A DNA stretch of 64,000 bases from Narthecium ossifragum (Eukaryota > Streptophyta > Magnoliopsida > Dioscoreales > Nartheciaceae), in contig OY986974.1 of assembly GCA_963920575.1 (NCBI GenBank), forward strand, positions 22,551,042-22,615,041, given 5' to 3'. Position numbers and translations under genes: made by a program. Below are positions 10,441 through 20,243 of this stretch, piece by piece; positions within the stretch are counted from its first letter, which is position 1; each line of letters opens with the position of its first letter. A model generated the notes under the pieces. The model searched no databases. It was not told the origin of the DNA and was given only the letters and a program-made list of their open reading frames with translations.

Positions 10441-13189
10441 TGTCACGCCCCGACCCAGAAAACCCATCCAGGACGGGACGTGAGGGTTCCTATCACTATT
10501 CATCTCCAATTGGCGCGATACATTGCGAAAAAGACGGATAAATTTAAACAATTTACAATTATTCCAGAGGTGAAACAAATATTCAATTCATATATTCATC
10601 ATGTTGTACTATTCAATATTAGATACAATATCTGATACATATCTTCCAAGGATAAATAAAATACATTATCCAATATTCCTCAAAATGTACATAATTTACA
10701 AGACTATCAAAATGTACAACAGATTGTCCTCCAGCAACCTCAACACCTCTGGATGTAGTCGCGCCGCCAAAAGCTGATCCCACCGGCTCTACTGAAGAAG
10801 AACTGGCGCCTGCACCTGCAAACGCAGCCCGGGTAGGAATGAGCATAAAGCCCAGTAGGGTTCTACTCTACGGCACACTGAATGGAGGAAAACAACAACA
10901 GTGTTGTCCCCCAGCCTAAGTCTAAAGGAATGCCATGGGTCCCATAACCCACCGATGTCCCAAGGGCTCCTGTCATGAACCTCTCTCTTGGTCTCTCTAC
11001 CAAGATCACCCTAAGCACTGACAGGGGAACGGAACCATGCAGGATCACTCACCCTTACCCAGCAGGGATACCACTGCCTGGGGACCACGTCGGGAACTCC
11101 TCGGTTGCATCCTTAGCACTTGGCCTTGGGAGACCAACACGACCTCTAAACCTCAAACAATAATTCAAGTCAACTATCGCAATCCTCAATCACAAGGGAC
11201 TTGATCATACAATCACACCCTACTCCTAACTACCCAGCCACGGCCCTAAGGCTAGATCCGAGCTACCCGAGAGCCTCGGATCGGCAACCCAAGACATCGC
11301 CCGCCTAACCTCAAATGCCTCTAATGCAATCAAGATGCATGCAATGCTCAGGCACAGATAATAAGATAAAAGCATGCAACAAGATGTCATTAATCATAAA
11401 GGGCTAGGCGTAGCTTCCAGCTAGCCAAAGGGTAAGCATAGCAAAGGCCTCAAAACATATAATCTATGCTAACCACGCAAAGATCTAAGCAAAGTATTAA
11501 ACACAGATATACAATAGTCTTCAGTGCTTTCTTGCACCTGACAGACTAAGGTTCCACAGTTACCCCACAGGTAACTGGCCACATGTATACAATAGCCCTC
11601 GGCATCGACGGCAAGAGGCTAAGGTTCCACAATTCCTCATTAGCTAGCACTCATAGCTAGCTAATGGTTAAGCAACCAAAATAGCATTTAAATATCATCG
11701 GCCATGTATTAAATGGAAAACCATCCATAAATCCATCAAAAGGGCATACCCGCGATTCAATTCTCAAACCCGATGGAAATCCTTTGAAAACTTCATCAAA
11801 TCCCCCTACATGCTCCCCAGCATGTTTAGATATTAATCCCCCACCGAACCAATCAAGAAACACCAGAAAACCAAGTTTAAAGAGTCACGGACGATGTCAC
11901 GGTCGATCCGGGGATCGACCGTGAGACCACGGATGATGTCACGGTCGATCCACCGATCGACCGTGAGGCCAAAACAAGGAAAACCAACGAGGCGACGGTC
12001 GATCCGAGGATCGGCCGCGGTATTCAAAACCGCGATAAAACCGGACGGTCGATGTCACGGTCGATCCATCGATCGACCGTGAGGCCCAAACAAGGAAAAC
12101 TCAAGGGTGACGGTCGATCCATCCATCGACCCTGAGGAGCTAAAATCTCGACAGAGCCCGACGGTCGATGCGACGGTCGATCCGACGGTCGACCGTCATG
12201 CCCAGGAAAAGCAGGTTAAAGCATGACGGTCGATACATAGATCGACCGTCGAGCCTGACAGTCGATGCACCGATCAACCGTCGAGCTCAGAACGCAACAT
12301 GCCGGAAATCGTTTTTCTTGGTTTTTAAGGATCAAATCAAGTGATAAAACAATGAAACTTTGCAAGCAAATGTATTTTGAAGTGGGGAAACTAATGGTGC
12401 TAAGAAATCACGTTTGGACGGTTAAATCTCAATTTAGGTCAAAATACCAAAAACCGACAAAACGTCGACTATTCGGAAACCAGTCGTCGGAATACAGAAA
12501 TCTCAACATAGAAATACCAGAAATCATCCACATTGCAAGCACAACGAGCTCCATAACAATCTAGCATACTACTCCACAGCAAAAACACAACCAACCTAAC
12601 CTAGTAGAACCCGTCTGCAAGATCGGGGTAGAAACACCTACCTTAAACGCAACCCAAGCTTCTCCACGCGTCCAGCTAGCCGCGCCACGACGATCCGCTG
12701 CTCAGCCCCTCCAAGATCCAGCCAGCCTGAGAAGAAGGAAGAAGGGGAGGAGAGGAAACCCAGCCGGAGGAGAAGAGAAAGGAGGAACCAGCCGAAAGAA
12801 AGAGAAACAGAGAGGGGGAAGAGGGAAAGAAAAGGGGAGTTGGAGCCAACTGCTCCAACTGCTCCCACCGACCAGGCCCCTAACGGGCCTAAAGCCCACC
12901 GGCCCGCTAACGAGCCCGTTAGCGAGCTCCAGCGCGCCCGAGTTGGGATCTTCCGATCCCGGGTTCACCTAACCATTCTAAACAACCACATACATCAATC
13001 CAAGGCTGTGGGTGCAACGCGGGTGTGAAACCGACCATCAGGGGGCATATTTACCAAAATGCCACTGGGGTCAAAAACAGCGATGCGGTCAACCGATCGC
13101 ATCCCAAGGCCAACCGAGCCAAACCACAAACACAGACCCTCGACCTAGCGCGGTCGGACCAGGTTGGAGGTACGGGTCCTCACAGTTTG
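10436..13189 (-). mobile_element. Solo LTR of a Tekay/Del element (10441-13184) with 5-bp TSD GTTTG
   Basis: On the minus strand it begins TGTGAGGACCCGTACCTCC and ends GGGTCGGGGCGTGACA, the same termini as the LTRs at 59 and 3415, and keeps a related TTGACCCC...GGCA block near the start. The interior is otherwise diverged, so it is a different subfamily. GTTTG flanks both sides (10436-10440 and 13185-13189), which fixes the limits at 2744 bp. No internal region is present, so the element was removed by LTR-LTR recombination. It interrupts Tat gag. Confidence 0.93.
11898..12282. repeat. Array of eight 26-bp palindromic modules, CGGTCGATC-N4-GATCGACCG type
   Basis: Modules at 11898-11923, 11940-11965, 11994-12019, 12056-12081, 12109-12134, 12172-12197, 12225-12250 and 12257-12282 are all 26 bp: an 11-base arm, four bases, an 11-base arm. 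Three (first, second, fourth) are perfect in the arms, with loops CGGG, CACC and CATC. Arms are far better conserved than the sequence between modules. Centre distances are 42, 54, 62, 53, 63, 53 and 32 bp. Confidence 0.9.
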
Positions 13190-13804
13190 GCGGTTCATTC
13201 GGGAGCCACCATACGAGAGGCGGGTGTGGACAGATCGCCGAGGCGACCGACCTTGTCTCCGAGGGCCTTCTCGATTGATGGCGGTGTGATGGCAGGTCCT
13301 TGGTTTAGACTGATACAAGGAGGTGACGTGGCTACGGGCTCCTTCGTCCCTACGAGGAAAAGAGGGCCCTCGAGTAGCACTATCCGTTCTGGAACGTCGT
13401 TGGGAATGGAGGTCTGTTGGGCCCTCCCTTCCCTCTAATGCTAGAGTTGGTGCCTTGTTGGCTCGAGCTGGTGGTGGTCGACTTCCATCTGCCAACGATC
13501 GAAGCAACTCGGTCATGTTCTCAAACTGTACTTGAAATTCGTCCCGGAACAGGGCTTGCGTCGTGAAGAATTGGTCCAGCGTCACGAAACCATCCGCTCC
13601 AGGGGTTGAGTATCCCGATAGTGTAGGAATGATAGAAGGAGTGACTTGGTTAACGGCGGGCGCCTTCTGACTAGCAGGCGCCGTAGGTGGACGATGCGCC
13701 GTCCCTTCCTTCGCCTTCTGGGAGCGGGTGCGTAGGGGAGCGACGTCATCTGTTGAGGGGGCTGGCTCAGCCATCTTGTCTAGATGCTTCTTGAAGAAAC
13801 CCAA
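13190..13804 (-). pseudogene. Tat Gag, N-terminal part (upstream of solo LTR)
   Basis: The likely start is MAEPAPSTDDVAPLRTRSQ at 13774, with an alternative Met at 13804. A Pro/Ala-rich N-terminus precedes a helix (FVTLDQFFTTQALFRDEFQ) and a basic Arg/Ser-rich stretch ending GGSRMNRQT at the solo LTR. It is the amino end of the Gag continued at 10440. A shorter minus frame (13195-13380) is a shadow. Confidence 0.8.
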
Positions 13805-13827
13805 ACATTCGCTTCACACGCTGAAGG

Positions 13828-15362
13828 AGGTCTGATAAGACTTGAAAAGTGCATAAAACACCCTTGTAATTTGGCTTTGTTGGGCCCCGAGCAATGCTGG
13901 ACTGACTACTTTTATTCCATTTCAAGCATAACAGGTCCTTTCACGAGTTAGATCAACTCTGGAGTTAAAACAATCTATTTTGGCGTTTTTGGGCAAGCCA
14001 GATCGATCGAGCTCTATAGGCTCGATCGATCCAACTCAACCAGAAAGGGATGTAGCTTAACAACGGTGATTCGATCGATCGGCCAAGTCAAGCCCGATCG
14101 ATCCAGCTCGGGAGTTACCAACAATAAGGCGTAGGATCGATCGAACTTCAAGAGTTGGATCGATCCAGCTCGGGCGTTGCGCAATATGAAGGGAGCTAAG
14201 GACTCCGATCGATCGAACTCCAAGAGTTGGATCGATCGGACGCGGCCAGAAGCAAAGATCGACGGCTCTGATCTAATCCGTGGGAGGTTGTCTCTTGGGC
14301 TATAAGTAGGCATTGTGTAGGGATTTTTGGGGGGCTTTTTCCAGACGTTTTTGGATGGAGTTTACCTATCTTTTCTACATCTTTTCTTCGACGATTCTTT
14401 GGAGGAGATCCATGGTGGGAGGAGATCAGCAACTTCTACCGATGGATTATCTCCTGAAGATGAGTAGCTAAAACCCTAGCCATGGGATTCTTATGATGTA
14501 ACTAGGGTTTTTACTAGGGATTTCTCAGATTTAGGGTTTGTATACACGATTATTTGGTTTTATGGATTGATTATATTTTCCTATATCTTGGTGTCGATTT
14601 CTTGTTGGATGTTTGGATCGTTTTTACTTGCACTTGATTCTAGAGCTTGTATATGTTAGGGCGTGGATTGGATTCATCCAAATAAGAGGATCATGCTAGT
14701 ACCATGATATCTCGGATGGAATTTTATTCGTGATTAGGGATTGTATAGTGCTAGTCCCACTATAGTAGTGCTAGTCCCACTACGTTCCATCCCTAATCCT
14801 TCATGCATCTTATCTTTGTAGTTTCAGCCATCGAGATGCGAAGTCATCTCGATATTACACCTAAATCCATATCTTTGGCTTTGCTTGCGATGAACTCATC
14901 TGAGTAAGAGGGTTTATTAGCAGTGAACGTAACTAATCATTCGGTCACTGATATTTCGTTAATTGTTCTTGCCGACAAGGAATCCTAAACAGAACTTGTC
15001 GAGTGATAAGGAGAATTAGCCATTCCTTTATCAACTATTAGAAAGCCATTTATCGTGTCTGCATGCCTGATCTTTGGAAAACCTGGTAGAACCTTAGTTA
15101 CTGATTAAGAATCCTATGGTCCTTTCTCTCATATTCTCCCGTCCTTTAGTATAAGTTAGCTTAATTTCAACTTGCAATCTTTTCTCAACTTATTAGTAGG
15201 AGATTTACTAAGTAGTTGATTTAAATCCCTGAAATCCCTGTGGACTCGACTCGGACTCTCCACTATCTACTAGTTCTTAGTAGTTAAAGTAGAGCACCGG
15301 AATATATTGTAATTTTGGTTAGACTTGTTAAGCCACGACACTTTTCAAGTCGTATCAAGGTC
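13828..15362 (+). mobile_element. Solo LTR, Athila-like (13833-15357), with 5-bp TSD AGGTC
   Basis: Ends form an extended terminal inversion: TGATAAGACTTGAAAAGTG at the left and CACTTTTCAAGTCGTATCA at the right. AGGTC flanks both sides (13828-13832, 15358-15362). It sits in the Tat leader just upstream of gag. A TATA box, TATAAGT at 14301, followed by GACGTTTTTGGATGG parallels the TATAAATA and GACGTTTTTGGAGGC of the Athila LTRs at 25333 and 33792, suggesting a related family in plus orientation. The LTR length is 1525 bp. Confidence 0.9.
14001..14239. repeat. Four GATCGATC-N15-GATCGATC modules in the Athila-like solo LTR
   Basis: Octamer pairs span 14001-14031, 14073-14103, 14135-14165 and 14207-14237, each exactly 31 bp, centres 72, 62 and 72 bp apart. 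In the first and last the inner bases extend the pairing (GAGC/GCTC and GAACTC/GAGTTG). The design matches the array at 857-1165 although the host LTR is unrelated. Confidence 0.9.
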
Positions 15363-16200
15363 TCGCCCGCTTTCCACACCGGATTCTCCCTTTGAGCCCG
15401 AGCTCTCTCCTTCTCGTCACCGGTCGCCTGTTGTTGTGCAACCGCCGGAGAAGAAAGAGAGGATAGGTGGCTGTCGTCGTCAGAGATCTGACCGGATTTG
15501 GGGCTTTCCGTTGGAGGAGAAATCTCGTGCGATCGTAGTCGGAGAAGACCTCGCGGAGGCCGGAGGAGAGTGAGGCCGCGATCACTGGTATCGGGAGCGA
15601 GGACGGAGAAGAAGGATCCCAAGGCGATCCGGCTTCTTAACGTCGAAGCCGGTGTCGTTCGCGCGTCGAAGCTGGTGGCGTCCGAGTCAGCGGCATCCGA
15701 GCTTCACGTTGGAGTTGGGCGCGCCTTGATCCGACCTCTGTCACCGTCGAGGAAGCTTGGCTGGAACCAAGGAAGCGCCAACTGGAACCCTCGTTGGAGA
15801 TATGGGTCGTGCGGTGAGCGGAGGAGATGGGGAAGCCGCTGAAGAAGCTCTCGCCGGGCCTTGGTGTCGCGAACTTGAGGTCACGAACGGCGATGGACGA
15901 CGACGGACGGTTGGTGAAGGATATAGCTGGATGAGATCTCACCGGACGCGGGGGTTGATCCAGCGAGCACGGCGGTGACGGACGGCCACCTTTGGGTTGG
16001 ATCCGATGTCTCGCCGGCGTCTCTGGGACTTCACGAGGAGGATGCACCGATTGGCTTTCTCCTTCCTGAGCGTCCTCTCTTTCTCTCTATCCGGTGACGA
16101 CGAGCGGCGTGGTCTCTCGGGCCGGAAGAGATACGGGGACTCCTTGATCACTGCAGCAACCTTCGGGAAGCTCAGACTGGACAGAAATCTCAGCCCCATG
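15363..16200 (-). other. Untranslated leader of the Tat element
   Basis: This stretch lies between the primer site and the gag start. It is GC-rich with scattered short open frames on both strands, none conserved. Tat elements have long leaders, so no gene is called. Confidence 0.6.
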
Positions 16201-16211
16201 GTGGGCGCCAA
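16200..16211 (-). other. Primer-binding site of the Tat element
   Basis: On the minus strand TTGGCGCCCACC follows the LTR by two bases. The GGCGCC-type site with downstream CATGGGG is characteristic of Tat/Ogre elements. Confidence 0.8.
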
Positions 16212-16213
16212 TT

Positions 16214-16649
16214 TGATGATACACGGATCTGAAAAGAAGACAGATGATAGTCACAGGAGCTTCGGAGAAGATGATGGACCTTCAGAGCGTCGGGCAAGAC
16301 GACCAGCAACCCTGCAGGGGAGATAGAGATCAAAGAAAATCCGAGGCGGGTGGCCTCGAGACTCTCCTCCGATGCCTAAGTCAAGATTCAAGAACTCGTG
16401 ACAGTATTTTATCAGAGTTTCGAGGCCGAGAAAAAAGTTACCTGTGAACGACAGGCGCTGCTCTATTTATAGGCGTAAGGAAGAGGCTATTAGAATCCGT
16501 GCGGTTACGGAGTTGCGATTTCCTTATCAGAAAAGATTTGAACATATCCACTGTGAACCGCAGGATCCCAACTAATGTGATCCCAACCGGTGTGATCCGT
16601 AGGACCGCAACTAATGTGATGGACGGTTGAGGCAAATTTGGTATTATCA
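16214..16649 (-). repeat. 5' LTR of the Tat element (436 bp)
   Basis: On the minus strand it starts TGATAATACCAAATTTGCC and ends CGTGTATCATCA. The region 16445-16649 matches 5668-5872. A TATA box is read on the minus strand near 16465. Its outer edge abuts the fructokinase-like fragment. Confidence 0.85.
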
Positions 16650-16846
16650 AGGTCAGTCTGGCTCCATGCCTTCTTAATAACTTCTCTTGTATCCTCATGG
16701 GACCTCCATAAGCGCAATGGCAGGTTCAAATCAAAGAATACCTTGCTATCATAATTCTTTGACAGCTTAATGGCACTAAAGAGGGCTGGATGCATTTCTG
16801 GAGACAAGAGAACTTCTGAATTGAAATGGAAAATCCTTGCATGCAT
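16650..16846 (-). pseudogene. pfkB / fructokinase-like (FLN-type) exon fragment
   Basis: The frame reads ARIFHFNSEVLLSPEMHP, SAIKLSKNYDSKVFFDLNLP and LRLWRSHEDTREVIKKAW, then SQTDL, where it meets the Tat LTR. This is a conserved segment of plant pfkB-family fructokinase-like proteins (FLN1/FLN2 type, plastid transcription cofactors with a kinase fold). Upstream the frame is lost within about 40 bp, where MITE-like sequence starts. Only about 65 residues remain, so it is a gene fragment or an exon cut by the insertion. Confidence 0.65.
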
Positions 16847-16904
16847 AAAACTTTACATGAGCTCCAATTCAGATTTCCAATTAATGCCCTTCAACTGGAG
16901 AAAA

Positions 16905-18020
16905 TAAGGGCATGTTTGGTTTAAGCCTTACCTGTTTTCATTTTCTTGAAAATAGAAAACACGGTTGAAATCGTGTTTGGTTTAAAGGTTTAGAAAACGT
17001 TTTTCAGAAAAAAGAAACAGTATTTTCTAGAAAACGAGAAAACATTTGAACGACGTTTTCACCCTTTTAATAGAAACAGAAAACAAATAACCCTATCGAA
17101 ACCCATCTCTCCCGATCGAGACTTTCGTGAGGATCTCACGATGGACTCTCTCACGATCTCTTGGTGATCTTGTCTAGCCACTGATGCCGCCGGAGCTCCC
17201 ATGCCCCGGAGCCTGAGATCCTCTCCCAACGAAACCACTCTCTTCTGATAGACTCTCATGAGTATGTCCTGATCTCTTGATGATCCCAGCCACCATTCGC
17301 TACCGGAGCTCCCATCTGTCGGAGTGTGAGATCAAAGGGGTCTCAAAGGTGAGTCTCCCTCTCTCTTTTCCTCTCCTAGACCCCTCTCCCGTGTCCTCTC
17401 TCTCCCTCCCTCCCGCTCTCTATCTTTCATGTGTATTCGTCATGTGTATATTGCTTGGGAGATGTTACATCCCCCTAAGCCAAGCAACATCATCACTAAG
17501 AACAGCCCCCTTTGCCTATTTATTCCAAAACCAGATCCCCTTCTCTGCTTCTCATATCAACCTTACGAGAGTTTGATTCAAATAGTTTTTTTGAGGCAAT
17601 CGATCATGTATCCTCACTCTCATACGGGATCTATGTGTTTTTTTATGTGGATTTGAAGATTGGAACCATTTGAGTTCTTTTGCGATCCAAATGATTTATG
17701 TCTGTAGTTAAACAACAAGATTTATGATGGTTATTTTTTTTGTTTGGACTTTATAATCATTATAAATGGACCTAGATTGGAAAGTTGATATTTTTATGAC
17801 TTGGAAATTGCCACTATATATTTGGGCTAAATGTTAGATCTTGTTTAATCCCTGTCGTATAAACCATCGACTTGTGCGATTAGATCGTCTAATGGAATCA
17901 TGTTCTGGTTGGACTTGTTGATTTTGAGGTTAATCTATGTTTATGAGTATGTATGGCACAAAGATTTGTGTTTATTCCAATAACCAAAACAATGAACTTG
18001 GAGACAACTGTTCAACCAGA
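16905..18020. other. Intergenic stretch with MITE-like sequence and a degenerate duplication
   Basis: GGGCATGTTTGGTTTAAGCC near 16908 and TCGTGTTTGGTTTAAAGG near 16970 resemble MITE termini, but no matching end or TSD was found. At about 17130-17335 a ~115-bp unit (GGAGCTCCCATG, GCCTGAGATC) is repeated imperfectly. No gene is recognised. Confidence 0.4.
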
Positions 18021-18039
18021 TCAATTCATAATAGTACTA

Positions 18040-18370
18040 TAGCCATAGTAGCATGTGGGCCTCGAGAATGAATCCTCAGCACAACCTTTCACGGTCTCCG
18101 CCACCAGCCTCTCCCCTTGAGAACTTACAAACATTGTCCCTTGATCGGACACAATTTTTTGTGGAATGCCAAATCTACATATGATGTTTTCCCAAATGAA
18201 ATTTATCACTTGATCATCAGAAACATTTTTTAATGGGATCGTTTCTACCCATTAAAAAATGTTTCTGTTGCCACAATTACAAACTTGTGCAACATGGACG
18301 ATGGAGGATAAATTTTCCCTATAATGTCTATCGCCCAACATCTGAATGGCCAAGGTTTTACACCGGCACA
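18040..18370 (-). pseudogene. Ty3/gypsy integrase core relic
   Basis: Read on the minus strand, PWPFRCWAIDIIGKIYPPSS, HKFVIVAT and then VINFIWENIICRFGIPQKIV and SDQGTMFVSSQG follow the integrase core (first and second catalytic Asp). The segment between them, normally Y-F-T-K-W-V-E, is replaced by a 20-bp perfect palindrome arm and contains a stop. Downstream the frame is lost. No LTR is visible nearby. Confidence 0.75.
18218..18267. repeat. Perfect 20-bp inverted repeat with 10-bp loop
   Basis: The arm CAGAAACATTTTTTAATGGG at 18218-18237 is exactly complementary to 18248-18267, with loop ATCGTTTCTA. It falls within the integrase relic. Confidence 0.95.
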
Positions 18371-18496
18371 CGATAAACGTGAATTACTTAAAACATTATA
18401 CTCCATAAATATGGGAGGCTAACAAAGAACTGCTAAAACTAAATTTTCCAGAGTTATGGGATCATTTCTTCAAATCTCCACTGAACAGGGAAATTA

Positions 18497-20204
18497 TTAC
18501 AGAGGAGGTCGAAAGTCCCTCAGAAGGTCCCATAACATCTCGAACAAAGCTAGCATGCACTCCGAGATAGCAAAATCCGGAGAGGTCGAGGTAGAAGTTG
18601 AAAGCAATACCTCGAAACGACGCATGCCAACATCGAGTTTCTCTAGGTCAGCACCAAGTTTCTTTTCCTCATCATCGATTAAACGGCATAGTGCATCCCG
18701 CTCCGCTATCTCCCGGGCCAAAGCCATATCTAGATCCTGGATATTGCGGTCTTTTGCCACCACTTGTTGGTGTAAATCTTGAAGAAGTGCTTCCCGACGG
18801 CTGGAATTTTCACAGCGAGTAGTTATATCCTCGTGAAGAGTTGATACCTCGGAGACAGTCAGCGCCCTTTGGCGTACTTGTTCCATTCTCCATTCCAGTT
18901 GCTGATGGAAAGAGACTAGCAAACTCCGGAAACGCTCGAAATTCACGTTGGAAGTTGCGGGCACTTCCCTTACTGATTGAAGGAGCCGAGGGAGAAAGCC
19001 GCCTCTAACAAGCTCACGGATGGTACATGCACGGAAGGGATCGAGGGCTTGAACGATGACGGCATGATGACTCGGGTCGGGAATGCCCATAAAGCGATTA
19101 AAAGCAGGCTCAAGGTTGGCCAGATTTTGAAGATACTCTTCAAGGGCAACACGCTCAGAGTCACCCGTAACTGGCTTGGAGGAGTCGCAGCCGTGGAGCC
19201 CCCCGAATGAAGAGCTTGCTCCCACATTGTCAGTCCTCGAATCAGCCCTGGACGAAGGAGAAGAAGGTGAAGCAACATAATCAAGGCCTAACCGGTTAGC
19301 TTCCAAGGCAGCCAAAGGGGCAACGGTTTCCGTCGTCTCAACGACCTGTTTCCCTCGATTGATAGGATTTGATGAAGGCTCAATGGGGGAGGCCGTTAAG
19401 GTTTCTTCTGGTAAGGAGGCCGAAACACCTAAAACGATCCCTGTAGACGGAATGGGAGATATAACCGGAGAAGAGATTCCTTTATCCCTTCCCATCAAAT
19501 CCGTTTCAATCCGGGTAACATCTCCGTGCTCTTCAACGTCAGGGATGTGTGGTTCATGACCATTTGACGGTTCGGAGGGTATCTCAATAGGAACGGAACG
19601 CCCACTTGGTTCGCAATTCGCTTCGAATTCGAGCAGGATGTGAGTCATTTCGGGAAGAGGCTCGAAATCCACCTGAAGTGTTGTATATGTTACCGCACCA
19701 TCCGCTGAAGAAAGCCCCGAAGGCTCTACGAGTGAATAGTCAAGGGTCTCAGCCGCACCCGAAGCTTCAGCCTGTTGATTGAGCAAACCCGAAGGAACCA
19801 ACCCCACAGGTTCAGATTCAACCTCGGGTAATTGACAAACCGCTATAGATGAGGTAGTTCCAGTAGGAAGAGCCGATAAGGATTCAAAATCCTCATCAGG
19901 ATAATCCAAAGGTTGAGGTTCAGGCTCGAATTGAGGTGAAGCAAGATAGGCCTTTGGATCCGAAATCTCATCTGGGGAGGTCATGACTAACCGCCTGCGT
20001 CTACGGCGGAGCGGTTGGTCATCATAGCGTCGAGCTGGGTCAGAAGCTAGGGGCGAATCCGCCGGTTCTCTATATTCCGAGGGGGGAGGAGGAATAGGCG
20101 CCGGTTGAGTGAAAATAGCGGAAGGTCGACGCACAGACCTGACCTTGCCAAGAGAGGGTTTCACAGGGAATTTAAACCGAGCCCGGAGCGGCTGCTTGTC
20201 ATCC

Positions 20205-20243
<39 letters not shown>

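Larger units (their letters stand above)
5666..16649 (-). mobile_element. Decayed Tat-lineage Ty3/gypsy retrotransposon, interrupted by two solo LTRs
   Basis: On the minus strand the order is 5' LTR (16214-16649), primer site, leader, gag, protease, RT-RNase H, second (archaeal-type) RNase H, integrase, tandem-repeat 3' region, purine tract and truncated 3' LTR (5666-5872). A second RNase H after the first, the GGCGCC-type primer site and no chromodomain are Tat-lineage hallmarks. Removing the two nested solo LTRs with their TSDs leaves about 6.7 kb, short for an autonomous Tat element, and several internal deletions are visible. It cannot be autonomous now. Confidence 0.88.

Noticed and set aside
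10868..11163. Short frames inside the Tekay solo LTR as candidate genes
   Set aside because: They lie within an LTR bounded by a perfect TSD and show no domain.
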